From the NCBI RefSeq assembly GCF_001625305.1, contig NW_017804032.1:1854941-1918940 (forward strand): a stretch of DNA of 64,000 bases. Direction: 5' to 3'. Positions 45,422 through 59,027 of the stretch are shown here, piece after piece. The first letter of the stretch is position 1; every line of letters starts with the position of its first letter. The notes beneath the pieces are model-generated. The model saw only the letters and a list, made by a program, of their open reading frames with translations, was not told where the DNA came from and did not search any database. Origin of the DNA: Branchiostoma belcheri. Taxonomy: Eukaryota > Chordata > Leptocardii > Amphioxiformes > Branchiostomatidae. Made by a program: the position numbers and the translations under genes.

Positions 45422-47134
45422 ATGGCAGCGAAGTTCAGCGAGTCCGAACAAGCAGCCATCAAAACGGTGTTCGACAAGTTTGACAAGGACGGAGGCGGTT
45501 CGATAGACCGCGAGGAGCTGGGGGAAATGCTTCGGGAGCTGGGAGAGACCCCCACCGAGGATGTGGTGACGGTAGGCCGGTGTTTTTTTAAAGACAGTCA
45601 GGTTAATGTGCATATATGAGATTAGGAGCCAAGGTACTGAACTGCCAACTGGTAGTCAATTTGGACATATGTCACTATCAGTAGTGGGCAACATTTACTG
45701 ATTATATATGTGCCGTGAATTGAAAACTGGCCATGGCTTTTTTTATTTTCAGTTGAGGCAAGGAGGTTAAATCTTGTATTTAACCTTCTTGGTTGGGGAG
45801 AGCTTTATTTGTAGCAAAACTTAGCCGTGGCTCGTAATGAGGAAGTTAGTTTGCCCTGTTTGCTAGCTGTTCTAGGATGGCCAAAATAAACGACAAATAA
45901 CTGAAATTTTCCTTTATGGATATCTAAACATGGTTTGCTTTAAGTGTATCCATTTGACAGGTAGGAAATTCAGAGAATCGAGGACAGAAAAATACGTTAA
46001 TATTAGATGTTTCAGGAATTCCGTTGCGTGTCCGTTGTTATATTATGAAGCATTCATTATTGATAAGTGAAATAAGAGAATTTACGTTAGCATTTTTACC
46101 TCCTTCAACTTATAAATAACCAGTAATATAAGCTAGGATACTAATTAATTATAATGTGGGGTCGTGTGGCGCAGCGGCAGCGTTCTCGACTCGGAACCAG
46201 AGGCCCCGGGTTCGAGTCCTGACATGCCACCGATCTTGTGCCCTTGGGAAAGGCACTTTACACGACTTTCCTCACTTCGCTCAGGTGAAAATGAGTATTG
46301 TACTGTCCCTGTGTTGGTGGCGGCATTAATATAAGTTGAAAAAACTTGAGTGTGTCGTCACCACGTCTTGTGATTAAATATTTCGTCACCATGTCTTGTG
46401 ATTAAATATTTCGGAATAAATAAATAAAAAAAATTATAAGAGGTTAGTATTTGATACTGAAATAAATGTACAAACATTTTTTTTTTTGCGTTGCATTTCT
46501 GCAGGCTATGATGATGTCATTGGATAAAGACAAAAGTGGAACGATTGACTTTGATGAGTTCCTGTCTATGGTGAAGCAAGTAAAGACCGTCCCACGACAG
46601 GACACTCTACTGGCGGTCTTTCAGGAGTATGATCAGGTAAAGCTGGAGTGCCTATTCAAAGATTTAATCTAATAATGAGATAGTTGCGATAAGCACGTTG
46701 AGAGAGTTTTCTGCATTGTAATGGTTAAGCATGACGCCAGGGGGCGCAAATGAAGGGTGTTTGAAGCTGTGTAGCAATGGGCATTTTGGATCAAGTAAAT
46801 CCGGTGTCTCGATTTTTAAAAGATTTAATCTAATACTGTAATACTAATAGCACGTTGACAGAGTTAAAACGTTGTCTGTGTTGTAATGATTAAGCATGTC
46901 ACCAGGGGGCGCATCCGTTCAACCACACACCTTACAGAATGGCTAATGCGTGTTGTGTTCCAATAGGACGGCAGCGGAAAGCTGGACGCCGCAGAGATCA
47001 AAGAGGCAATGAAAAAAGGCGGGTGTGAGATGTCTGACAAGGCCGTCAGCTACCTCATCAAACGTGCCGACAAAGACGGGGATGGCTTCATCAACTATCA
47101 AGAGTTCGCCAGCATCATGAAACCAAAGAAGTGA
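45422..47134 (+). CDS. calmodulin-like four-EF-hand protein (149 aa), all loops canonical
   Basis: Three phase-0 exons: 45422-45571, 46505-46636 and 46967-47134. Loops DKDGGGSIDREE, DKDKSGTIDFDE, DQDGSGKLDAAE (split after its second residue) and DKDGDGFINYQE all have Asp at position 1, Gly at 6 and Glu at 12, so four Ca2+ sites are expected. The N-terminus MAAKFSESEQAAIKTVF and the linker MVKQVKTVPRQD resemble the gene at 48857-50392 more than calmodulin itself. Length equals calmodulin. Intron 1 holds a complete SINE. Likely a cytosolic Ca2+ sensor. Confidence 0.9.
46155..46431 (+). mobile_element. complete tRNA-derived SINE with 8-bp target duplication
   Basis: The head has GTCGTGTGGCGCAGCGGCAG (A box) and GGGTTCGAGTCC (B box), as in a tRNA gene. 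An unrelated body and an A/T-rich tail follow (AATAAATAAATAAAAAAA). AATTATAA flanks it at 46147-46154 and 46432-46439. It is not a functional tRNA: the acceptor and anticodon arms do not fold properly and the body continues past the T arm. Confidence 0.88.
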
Positions 47135-47216
47135 TGTTAGTCTTACTCTTACCGTACAACAGACGAAAGTTCTGTTCCATCGTTGAAAAATTACCGATGG
47201 TTTTATGCTGTAGGAT

Positions 47217-47397
47217 ATAGTGTATTAATCTCCAAGCAGATCATACGGTGGCAAGGCAGTATCCGTTGGCCAGAGGAGTGTCCATTAGCCTTCGGTGGGG
47301 AAATGGATATTGTTTGGCAAATGGATACAGGCTGGCCAATTTGATACTGTCTTACCCCCTCCCAAAGACGATCTACTTGGAGATTAATAGTGTATTA
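47217..47397. mobile_element. short MITE flanked by a 9-11 bp direct repeat
   Basis: Inverted ends TAATCTCCAAGCAGATC and GATCTACTTGGAGATTA (47226-47242 and 47370-47386) are flanked by ATAGTGTAT on both sides. A 9-bp duplication would suggest a Mutator-like origin; a TA duplication is the alternative reading. It lies about 80 bp after the stop of the preceding EF-hand gene. Confidence 0.75.
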
Positions 47398-48856
47398 CTA
47401 TATATGGAGAAAGATACCAAAAATTTTTGTCAGCTTACGCTCTTCATACTCCATGTGCTTTGCACAGGGAATGTGCGTTTAGGGACTGACGTCGATAAAA
47501 TAATGATTGTAATCTTAGAGTGGTACCTTCATCAGAATAAACATAGTTTGCTTCATTACCACAGTACTTTCCGCCTTTTACTTTTTGCTTCTTTACAACA
47601 GTTTCTCTTTCTAGCATTAGATTTGCTAAACAGAGGTGAGCTAACCTGGTAACCAGACCGCCGTGAGCTCAGCGCTATCCCTTCGGCACAGAGAGCGTTT
47701 GGGGCCGCCAACCAGGCCTCAATTACCGCGCTTCGGGGGGTTTAGCTTTGGGTCGGCGGCAAAAGAAGACCAAGCGTAATACAGGAAGTCAGCGGATACA
47801 GGGAAACAGCTGGAGATAGGGCCGTGGTATAACTCGCCTTGGCTAATGGTAAAGGCCGGGGCCGAAAAAATACCGCCAAGCCGACCAAAGGTTTGGTACC
47901 CAGGCTAGAGGTGAGCAAGTGACTATACACAATATTACATATAATATCAGTGCATAGTTTATTCATTGTGAAAAATAATAAAGTTCTAAAACAAAACACT
48001 GTGTGGTGTTAAAAGGAGCAGCTCGATAAGTTGTTTATACGTCGAAACACACTCTCACTTTATCAATTTTGTCTAAAACGATTGTGCTGTGACAATATTA
48101 AAACTTTATAATACATGACTGAAACATGATAACATCATAACAGCATTAGATAAAAGTGACAGTTTTAATTAATACTACGTTGGTATTGGATACCATTGAA
48201 GCGTCCTTTTGTATTTCATAATACAGGATCTTATTAAGTTTTTAATGATTGTCTTTAGCAAGTCGCGTACGTCTACGAGAGAAAAAAAAACATGTATACA
48301 AGGCATTTGAAATATGTTCGCCGAAGTTTGGATTCAAAATGCCGTTGGCACTGTCAAAAGGTTCGTTGCCACTATTTCTATTATTGCTGTGATCGTACGT
48401 ACCATATATTGATACATGGATACGGTGCAACACATCTTATACTGTAAAGGGACTAAGTTGTAGTACCCTCACTAATCTGGTGGACTTCAAACTTAAGTGA
48501 AGAGTTTCTATAATTGCGCCATTGTTTAATCAAAATGGCCTAAAGTCAGTTCCTTTACATTAGTTAGTTAGTACTAATTTAGATACAGTATCGTGCGAAT
48601 ATAAAGTTGGTATCATAACCGTTTTCTCCAATTCAAGGTCTAAGGTAAATTGTTTTGATCTTCAAACTACAGTCACAGGGAGAATTAGAAAAACTGGGTC
48701 CTACTTTTATATGCCGTTTGGACTAAAAAAACGGAAAAATAAGTCCATCGCTCGCTCGATATAACTGTGACGTGAATTAGTCTAGTAATGGTGGTTCATG
48801 GAACAGCCACATGACCTTTGACACCCGTGACGTCACACTCCTCATGACGTCAGTGC
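47398..48856. other. intergenic between convergent EF-hand genes
   Basis: No coding feature is recognised. The interval is AT-rich and must hold both 3' UTRs. Confidence 0.5.
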
Positions 48857-50392
48857 TTACGACCTGGGGCGGATCAGCTTGACGAACTCTTCATAAGTCA
48901 GTTTCCCGTCCGCGTCCTTGTCAACCTACATGGGCGGACATCAAAGCGGACGTCAATGTAGTATTACTAGACATTAAAACTTTAATGCACAACAGCTGCA
49001 TACATGTATTACAGGCATGGCATCTACGCATACTCTAAACGTTATATAACAACCAACATAATATGAGACAAATCTACCTTATCAAAGTATCGGACGATAA
49101 TGTACTTTTACAATCATTGGTGGAATTTCTAGCATTTAAGCATCTATATATAATACATAAAAATCTGCGCCTTTCGCACAAATGGAAACCATACTATCGA
49201 TGAATTATTCTACTCCCGATTCTTATATACATGTATCTATCTTTGTGTTGTGTTGACCATCACAAAGGATAACCACGCTGATCACCTTGTTGATAAGATA
49301 GTCGATGGTCCTGTCGGACAGTTCACATCCTCTGGCCTTCATGGCTTCCTTCAGCTCCTCAGGTCCGAGCTGACCACTGCCGTCCTGAGATGGACACAGC
49401 GGTTTATAGCCACACATCAACTCACTAACTCGTTGAGTAACGCTATTATACAACAGCATGCAAGTTTATAAATGTTAGTTGATAAAAAATTTTCATAAGG
49501 CCACAGCAAGTAAATTTTGTGGATGCCATACTCCGCAGACTCCAAATCTAATGCGATGAGGCGAACAAAACAGGGCAGGCCAAGAAAAAAAAACATTTTT
49601 TTTTCAAAATCAGGCAAAAATTAATGCGCGCGCTTACTTCATCCATAATTACTTGCGCAATTGCTGTGGCCTAACTGGAACTATAAGAGCTAACTCTTAA
49701 ACCCACGAGGTTTGACCTAGATGTAAAGAGAAGAAAAATTCTAGTTTAACTACAAAGCCATAGAAGGTAACACTTAAATTCTAGCTCACCTTGTCGTACG
49801 TCTTGAAGATTGTGAGAAGAGCATCCTCCCTTGGAACTGTCTTCACCTGTTTGACCATCCCCAGAAACTCCTCAAAGGAAAGAGTTCCACTCCGGTCTTT
49901 GTCCAAAGAAAGCATCAGTGCCTAGATGGATATAGAATTAACAAATTGCATGTATGTAGAAACTGCATAAACAGTACAGGGCTAATGCCCCGCCTCGAGG
50001 TGTATATGGTGAGATAATCCCTGACCAGGCGCTATAACTACCGAATAAACCACCGAGTGAGCGTAGCGAACCCCTTTTTTTTCATTGTTCACCACTGATG
50101 ATGTTACGGCCTGATAACCGATGGGAAACAGAAGCTTCTCATTGGTCGACGTCGCCCGGCTATATGATACTAGTACTATGGAAATAATATGCCATAAAGT
50201 TCATTGTCATTGATATAACGTCCTTGGTATGACCGGGCTCACCGTGACGGTGTCTTCGGACGGATTCTCTCCCAGCTCCGCCAGGGTCGCCTCCAGCTCC
50301 GTGATGTTGATGGCGCCGCTCCCGTCCGAGTCAAACTTGTTAAACACGCCCTTGATCTTAGCCAGCTCATCGATGCTAAACTTGTCAGCCAT
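48857..50392 (-). CDS. calmodulin-like four-EF-hand protein (149 aa) with an extra intron
   Basis: Four phase-0 exons: 50392-50243, 49921-49790, 49384-49286 and 48925-48857. Loops DSDGSGAINITE, DKDRSGTLSFEE, DKDGSGQLGPEE (split by intron 2 after its second residue) and a fourth reading DKDADGKLTYEE all keep Asp1, Gly6 and Glu12. Compared with its neighbours the last exon is cut once more, just before the fourth loop (LINK|VDKDADG). The 5' UTR acceptor (TTCCAATAG) precedes the Met. It is closest to the gene at 45422-47134 (shared MVKQVKTVPR linker), in the opposite orientation, so an inverted local duplication is likely. A MITE lies in intron 2. Confidence 0.88.
49499..49671. mobile_element. 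short but complete PIF/Harbinger-like MITE, copy 3
   Basis: Ends GGCCACAGCAAGTAAATTTT and AATTACTTGCGCAATTGCTGTGGCC are flanked by TAA at 49496-49498 and 49672-49674. It is shortened internally relative to the other copies but keeps GCGCGCGC near the right end. It is in intron 2 of the EF-hand gene. Confidence 0.85.
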
Positions 50393-52146
50393 ATTTCTTT
50401 GTCTATTGGAAACAGCATTGAAGCAAATATTGAACATTTTGAATGACTGACAACATTGTAGTTTGCTTAACATTTATATAGTCTCCAACACGGATTGAGC
50501 TGTATGTACTTGTAAATCATAATTAGTAAAACGCGTAATTTCGAATTCAATACAATGGACTGCATGGTCTTTGTGTCAGACCGACAACGCCACCTGTCGA
50601 CATTTCTATGCACGGCACGTCGGTGCATGTTGCATGCTTGACAGCAGACCGTTGGTTTTATTGTACCGTAGATCATAGGTGTCCAATTTCAGCAAATGCC
50701 AATAAGAGCAGATGGTCCCCTGTCACGCTTGTATTCAATCGCCATGCCTTAAAACCTTAACCTAAGAATAGGCTGCGATCGACATTTTAATCATTGAGGG
50801 GCCCAATTCGATATTGGCTGGGTATTTCAAAGTTGTATCCTGTGCAACGAAAACATTGCATGGTTTGTCCCCAACATAGAACGAAGACTCCCAAAGTATA
50901 GGGTATTGTTTTTGCTACATTTCTTTTTCTTCTTCTCCAAGCAGTGACCTCTGACCTGACTGAACCAGGCTGTCTCTCGCCATGGTAACTGGCGTTGGGT
51001 TACATAATGCTGCAATTTCATAGCAGGAGGGATTTAGACTCCTGTCACCATATATCTGAATTTGTTTGATTGATAATTGACAGAGCAGACCATATGCGAA
51101 GGTAAACATTGCTTTGCAAATGTTACTTTTCTAGGTAATAGCTATAGTACCATTCCTTTCGGCTGTTTTGAAACCAAGAAACCAGGTGCGACATTTCTCT
51201 AAATGCATCTATTCCAAACACAATGGACCCTTCTATAGTGAGAATCCGATTTCACAAACGTGACTTGAATACATCGGCCGTTATTTTCCGATGATTAAAT
51301 TAGGCGAAGGCTCGGTGACTGGATTTAATATCACCGTGATGATATGCGCAATATGAAATGGATCTTGCAAATATAATTCCGTTTCATTTGCGAGATTAAC
51401 CCAAGAATTCTCGTGGGAAAACTACATCGAAGTCTTCTTGAGGCTAAAAATGTGGGAGTCAGATACGCGCTATGCGAACAAAATTCTTTCTTTAAGAGTG
51501 GGTGTAAGAATACGTCCTTTCTGTCGGCCTTCTCATATAATCGCATTAACTAGAACACTTAAAGTAATGCTATATTCCTCCTACACTATTCTCCAAGTAC
51601 GAATGTGGGCGGAATAGAAGTAACGCATTCTTGGTAAGAATTATACTTCGTTAGTAAGGGCAGGAATTATGTTTATAGATGCAGTGAAAACGTCACCACA
51701 CATTACATATTATTCATCGGTCCGGTTGAACTGAACATATTTGCTCAGTCAAGGGTAATGCATCAGCCAGTCCCGACTTCACTGGTTAACAATTTTCTCA
51801 ATAGAAGACATTTAATGCAAGAAGCCAAGCAAGTCCATTGATAATCATTAGCATCCAATCTAATTCACACTTATTGTTTTGCCTTTTATGATGATCACTG
51901 TCTTGCTCACAGCATTCTGGTAAATACTAGACAATATGCTACGTATATATAGTACCGAGTACTTAGACCAAACAAGCTACGGTTGAAGTACAAGCAAACA
52001 TTGCGTATTTGGAAATCTGTACGTGACATGTTTGAATATACCACTGTGTACTGTCCATGGACCATTGCACTTGTTCAACTTCATTTACAGCGAGCTCTGA
52101 AAGACTTGAGGTATTGTTTTCATCATGTCGTGTGTGCCTGCATGTC

Positions 52147-52252
<106 letters not shown>

Positions 52253-54540
52253 GTTTCTGGACATTTGTGGTTATCACAACTTAAGAAAAGCTTTATGGAT
52301 CGCGATTCTTGCTAAACATGTCATTTCAATCACAAATTTCATATTTGTAGTTATGCTGATGATTATCACGGCTGTATTTTTCTTTCATTGATATTTGAAA
52401 AAAATATATACATATACTGACAACAGCCAAACAGACCGTGTTCTGGTCGTTTATCAGATTAAACAGGACGTTACATCCTGCGGAGCCCCTCCCACCCCTA
52501 CACGCCCACCCTAAGGAATCTCCGTATCGACAGAATTCCTCCATGACTCATCTCATCAGTGAGTGGGTGACGGGAAGTGTGGACTTGTACTTGTACACGA
52601 CACTGCCAAGTGTTCGTTTCTAGGATTATATACGGAACTTCTACTTCCTTTTTATACCATCCGGTGCTACAATTCATACACCATCTGTTCATATCGATAT
52701 GGCAGCAGCAATATTAATACAATGGCCACTTGCATTGGCTGCATCACTGACTTTTATCTCGAAGAGGAACAAACTGTTACTTACTAGTATTTAGTTTTTT
52801 TTCGGGGTAGACAGTGCAAAGAGCCCCGTTACAAAACGAACAGCGCCCAGGCTAACAGAGTGTCTTTTGGGTACGTAACTATTAAATACTGAAAATTACT
52901 TTACTTCTAGTTAAAACCTAGGTTTAACTTCGGTATGTCTGAGATAGTGCATCATAAAAATGTTTTCCACGGGATGACTCCAAATATGGGGCATGTCTTG
53001 ATAAAGCTTTATCTTCGGTCCAGTGTACATCTGGGACATGTCACTCTAACGTATAAATCCGTCGGACATTCTGGTGAAACCATAAACAATTTCTTGGCGC
53101 AGGTCAGGAGGGCAGGCCTCTGTTGCCTTTTTGTTTCTCACGACCGCAGGACTAATATTTTATAAAAGTCAAGCTAGAAGTAGAAACACCAAGAAAAGTT
53201 CCATCTAGCACCTGATTATAAGACCTGTGTAACTACTATACTAATACACGTATTTGATACAGATGCCTTTTACTAGTTTTAGTCAAATAAGAGGTAGAAA
53301 GATATAGAGTTAGGGGGAGGGGCGAAGGGAAGGGCCCTCTTGGTCCACCCCAGGAGCCTAATCTTTTTAGCCTCCATCTCTACTTCGACAGCCTCCCCCA
53401 AAAACATTCAAGCAGATCCTTGAGAGCAAAATCCTGATGGTTTCGGATCCGACTGGGACCAAGAAACAGTCACGATTTCAGAGCCCCCAAAGATCTGCTT
53501 GGAGATCAAGGGTCTGGCTGTTCACTCCATATGATATGAGTTGTATACAGACTGGGACGTGTATCTAGTTCGAGCCCCAAGGCTTTTATGGAGAACTCTC
53601 ACTGATAACCGGGTGACTGAACGGGAACACATGCCGTGTAAGTGGGTCAGGCGACCCGGCCATGTTTATGTAACTTATAACCTACGAAAGGTCATTCACT
53701 TGGTGTTTTCTCATGTCATATATATGTCAGTCCACTGGCAAGAGGGAGGGGGGGGGGGCACCACTGTGTGTTTATAATAAGTACATTTATAGTCCAACGA
53801 ACAAGATTGAACATCGTTGCTAGTCGCGTTCCCAGCATTGTACGGTGTAGTCTTGTATCTGTCAACTAAATGATGGAATGTATGGGGAGGGGGGCAGTGA
53901 GACCAGTGGGTGCTAGACGTCTAGACAAATTGTGTGGTATTTCACTGTATAACTGTAATGGGATAGTAACTATGCTATGTTACACTAATACCTTATAGTA
54001 CATGTTGCACGACAAGGCGTTATCAACTTGCGAAACATTATACATGTACAACCAGGAATGCATATCGACAATCGTGATTTAAACAGCCATGGCATATTAT
54101 TAATGGCATAAACGTGTACATGCAACATGCGATATATATGTTATCTATTCATCTAACAAAGTGTGTGACAATAACCGATAACTGAATGTTGTCACGATGA
54201 TAAAAGCAATCAACAAAACCATTAACTTGTTGAATTCGATAATTATTAACTGAAAAGATCAAACAGATAAGTGTCAGAACTAAATGTTACTAATGACATA
54301 GAAGTAACAGCAATGTTGTACATACCTGTTCGAGTTACCGTGAACTACAAGTTGAGTTTTACCCTGGGTGTGGCCGTCTGCTCGAGGTTGTGTACTTTGA
54401 ATAATTGGTGCCAGACTGGGTCTGCTTAGCGGTCCGCTTATATAGGGCCTGTTGCCAATAACGGGCTGGTTCAGCTTAGTCACTTGTTTGTGGGTACTGT
54501 ACTTACAAATTTCGACATTCCCCTCAAATGGTCTGCTTTG

Positions 54541-54845
54541 TATCTTTAAAAAATCTGTATCTTGTGGTCATACTTAACACAAGGGAGATATATATGCATT
54601 CTGACAAATGTTGTTGAACTTTTATTGGGCATTTGTTTACGTACTTTAAAAGAACTTATCTGTATTTTTATGGTCATACTTGACACAAGGGAGATATATG
54701 CATTCTGACAAATATTGTTGAATTTTATTGGCCATTTGTTTATGTACTTTAAACGAACTTGTATCTGTATTTTATGGTCATACTTAACACAAAGGAGATA
54801 TATACTCTGACAAATATTGTTGACCTTTGTTGTTTACGCACTAAA
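54541..54845. repeat. three tandem copies of a ~108-bp AT-rich unit
   Basis: Each copy has TCTGTAT, TGGTCATACTT, ACACAAGGGAGATATAT, TTCTGACAAAT, TTGTTGAA and TTTTATTGG, then CATTTGTTTA. The third is shortened. No gene is near. Confidence 0.9.
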
Positions 54846-56699
54846 AGTCTCAACCCCAATATATATTTCTGACCGGGCCAGACAATCTACATGCTAACAC
54901 GGAACTAGTTGGATCTAGTTGAGGTATGACTGTTTTGATGTATATTTTAGCAGAGCAGCTGTGTAAGTAGGCGGGGAGGAACTACATTCCAACTGCCTGC
55001 CGTCACTATGGGGCAGCTGGCTTGTGGCCTTGTAGGACGGTGTGGGAGGGGGGCGTGGAACTCAGATTACGAGAAGGCGGAGGCATGTCGTCATGGGACG
55101 TGGCTTCTTGATAGTGAAGGCATGCGGAACTAAGAACGAAACATGACTAATTATATTCTTTGTTTCTCATCAAAATAATACTTGCAGAACAATAGAGGGT
55201 TAATTTTAGAATTTTGTTTGAGAGATTTAATATTAGGGAAAGGAAAAAGTTTCAAATTCTCCCCATCACCTTACAACAAACTTACAAACCTTAGAGCCCA
55301 GTGCATTGTGTACACTTCATAGTATGGCAAAAAAGACAATTTAATTAAAAAAACAAACTTTTTCAACGTTTCAACGTTGCAATTCATGATCAAGAACTGA
55401 CTGATTCCGAAATCCTCTGAATTTAGCTTAAAGCTAAAAGAATGCCAGACTGACTGAATTTAGCGCAATACGTAATCAGCCATCCGGGATTTAGCATAAC
55501 AAGATCAGTCAGGGTACCTCCCCTATCCTTCCCCTTTTGCAGGCCCCGTTCAGTTCATGTCAACCGTGACCGTGTGTTCACCTCCTTGTTTTTGTTTGTT
55601 TATTTGTTTGTATTTTCTTGATACGCTCAATGGCCCATATACGTACGTGTAGATGGCTTTCCTTCATATCTGTATTTCTTAACAGCAAGATGGGTGATAT
55701 TACATGCTTCCGATGACACCGTGGTACGGGAGGAAATGACTTCATTCGGACAGACGGCACGTCGCTCTATACTGTCCATCTGGAGTCACGCCAAGTGGAA
55801 TATAGATTATCGGGATCCGGTCTTTATTGAGATTGGATGGATAATACCGACCGCAGTCAGCAACTGTGACGGACGTGAGCTTCTTTCTAATTAAAAGGAG
55901 ATGTTTTCTGACTTACCAGTCAATGTAGCACTGTTACTTCTGTCCTATTTTAAACTTAAGAAAACAAACGTCTGCGACAAGGGTAACTGTTGCATGCAGT
56001 CTAAAGGATGGCAGGTTTAACCGATAAACGTTTGATTATGTGCACTGACGTAACAAGCCGCCAGGGGCCCAGACGTCTATAGCGTCTTTTTACTAGGACG
56101 AAAATCTACCTGCCAAGGAAGAAAAAATATCAGGGGACATGTTTCTATACGAAGTCATGGAAAACGCTTTCGTTCGAACCGAAACGACTATTGTAATCAT
56201 ATTATAGCATTAGGTATAGGTATGATATTCACATTTATTTGAAATCACCAGTTTGTGACATTTTTGTAGAACGAGAATAATGAGAGTTCTGTCCTATAGA
56301 CTTTTGTAGCTAAGCAAGTGCTTCATGATGTATTGTAAGTGTTTTTTGTTTAACATTCCTTCAGCAAAACATTTAATATTCTGCCTGTCAAGACAGAGGG
56401 TCTGCATGGCGGGGTCCTGGCAACTCTTCACGGTAAATTTAGGATGGTTGGCAACTCTTCAACAACGCTAAATTAAGTTGTTCTTGTGTACGGCTTTGGG
56501 ACATTTACTTTATTGGATTGTTGTTTTGTATTCAAGGGGTGTCTGGTAAAAATAGCCTGCGGACGCCGGTTGCTCCATTCTGTTTTTTTAGTGGATGGCG
56601 TTCAACTTGAATTCAGGATAACAAATAACGTGCTACGTGCAATTAAAGCGACAAATTACGCTTCACGAAGAATTTCCCGACAACAGTAAATGTTGATTT

Positions 56700-56925
56700 A
56701 AAGAAGCCGGCCATGTTTAACTGTGAATTCAACTTCAATACAACTTCACCGTCCAAATTCCTTGTTCGAAATCTTTTTACAGTGACAGTATCTTTCCCCG
56801 TGCGGCCAAGCTTTGGAATTCCCTCCCTGACAAGTGTTTCCCCCAACCTACAGCAACACAAGTCTACAGACTTTTAAATCAAACGTTTACCGCCATCTCT
56901 TGACATAGCCATGTTTCTGTCATAT
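56700..56925 (+). mobile_element. LINE fragment: C-terminal end of a CR1/L2/Jockey-type ORF
   Basis: The + strand reads SIFPRAAKLWNSLPDKCF, then in another frame TSLQTFKSNVYRHLLT followed by a stop. FPR-x3-LWN-x-LP and the closing S-L-x-x-F-K motif are typical of the very end of these reverse-transcriptase proteins. It is a decayed fragment. Confidence 0.65.
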
Positions 56926-57667
56926 TTCTAGTTCAATGCCGAGAAGTGGTCGTATAGGCCTTGCATTGAACCACACCGTTAGAAAAAAATTAATCTTTGG
57001 CTCCCTACGCCTAATGTCAAATGGCATGCAGACCATGAAAAAAATCATTACACTTGCTCTGCCGGACTGTTATGTCCGATAGCCTGTCCTACTAACCTTC
57101 TGACCCCGGGAACGTGAAGATAAACAGAAGAGTTAACAGACGCTGTGTTTTACTAACGACCTGTGCCACACCTGACACTGTCCGCTTTCACACACAGATC
57201 GACTGAATCGATTTTCGGTGCTGAGAAGAAACGAACTAGGTCATAACGATTATCATCAAATGTGATAATGCTGTGCTTTGCAAGGATAAAGCCCTTCTTT
57301 AAAGCACTTCTATACCTTCTAAAGCAGTCCGTATTGTAGTAGGATTTGCTTGCAGACTTCCTATCATTATAATTGACCATATACGACAGCGATGCTGTTT
57401 GTTACTTGTACTTGCAAATTTTAAGAGTGTAGTGCGGAAGTTAAAAAAAGGGAGATTTGACTGAAGATATGCATGGATAACACCTAACCATTGAGCTAAA
57501 TCTACACATCCTTCCTAATGCATGATTGATATTGCTTATCTATTGCGTAGAATTTCCGTTCTGCATATATGAGATTACCTTCGTTCTTCTTACTTGCATT
57601 ATTCAGACCGACCGCGCGTTTAGATCGATCAGAATTCGGTTTGAAATTTCTACCAAAGAACTGACAG

Positions 57668-57898
57668 CTATCCCGCTGCTGATGGTGTCCACATGGTGTC
57701 CATCTATCCTTCTCTGCTGATGGTGTCCACCTTTCCTGCTGATGGTGTTCACCTGTCCTTCTGTTGATAGTGCTCACCTAGATTTCTGCTTATGGTGTCC
57801 ACTTAGCCTTCTAGCTGCTGATTGTGTCCACCTATCCTTCTAGCTGCTGATGGTGTCCACCTATCCTTCTGCTGATGGTGCCCACCTATCCTTCTGAT
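57668..57898. repeat. minisatellite, ~8 imperfect units of about 24-31 bp
   Basis: The repeating text is CTGCTGATGGTGTCCACCTA followed by TCCTTCT, with unit variants (GTTCACC, GCTCACC, GCCCACC). No gene is near. Confidence 0.9.
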
Positions 57899-58579
57899 GC
57901 CTGTAAGTTACATCGTTGTAAAGGAACTGCACATCCGTAACTGCAGTTTCCTTCATTCTTCAGAAAAGTAGAATAGCATTCCGGATCCCATCTACTTTCC
58001 TCGCCGATCGATTTGTTAAGATAATGGCCCATTCGTATCTATTGACTTCCTGACCTGAGGAGAGGTTCGCATCAATCGTGTAGCTGCTTCATGACGCGTA
58101 GAATTCGAAGTTTCTTATAAATCAAACTCAATGTTGAAAGGAACTTATCTCTCATGTGAGCTGCTTGGCGTCTGTGTTAAGCTTTTGAACTGTTTCAAAT
58201 CCGTCCGCTGATCGCATCCCGTCTCCAAGCCCTGTATGCATCGATCAGACGATATTTTAGGTAGGATACAGATTTACTATTCGTAACGTGCAGTTCACAC
58301 AACTCTCGCATGGTAGCAGTGTTTGGAATACTAGTGTACATACACTGATACAGCGTACCGAAAAACATCATCATGCCAGTAATAGACTGCAAGAATACAA
58401 GATTGCTTATGGTGTCTTTAGTAACAAAGATGCAAGTCATTCAATCGTTTGTTTGAAAATAATGAACAGAATTATATATAATTTATTTCACAATCAAGCT
58501 TAGAAGAAAATTGTCAATTTTTATCTGCATACCTTACTCGGTCGCCTTTTTTCTCTCGGTAATATAAATGTGTCTGAAT

Positions 58580-58893
58580 TTGATTTAAAAATCTCAGTCT
58601 CTGTATTTTGTCCATTTACGCGTTGATTGTTCAAAGAACATTGAACCTGCTGTCTCAGATACCCCCCCCCCCCATACCTTTGTACACCGAACTGTACTTG
58701 ATAAAGATGGATTGTAATGTTTTTTTATCTCTTTTTCATAATGTGTGTAATTTGATTTTTTTTTAAATCTCAGTCTCTGTATTTTCTCAATTCACGCGTT
58801 GATTGTTCAAAGAACATTGGAGGTGCTGTCTCAGATATACCCCCCTCCCTATACCTTTGAACACGGAACTGTAGTTGATGAAGATGAATTGTA
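58580..58893. repeat. tandem duplication of ~170 bp
   Basis: Copies at 58580-58720 and 58752-58893 share TCTCAGTCTCTGTATTTT, ACGCGTTGATTGTTCAAAGA, TGCTGTCTCAGATA, a poly-C run and ATACCTTTG, then GATGAATTGTAATG with few changes. Confidence 0.88.
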
Positions 58894-59027
58894 ATGACGA
58901 GGTGCTGATCATTATCAAGCACGGGAGGTGATCACGATCATAATGATCAGAGAATGATGATAAACGCACACGCTGGGAATGTGGATTTTTACACTTTTAC
59001 AAGCCTAACGTTCCGTGTCGAGGCTTA

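Noticed and set aside
46160-46235. Functional tRNA gene
   Set aside because: A and B boxes are present, but the cloverleaf does not close and an unrelated body with an A-rich tail and target duplication follows; it is a SINE head.
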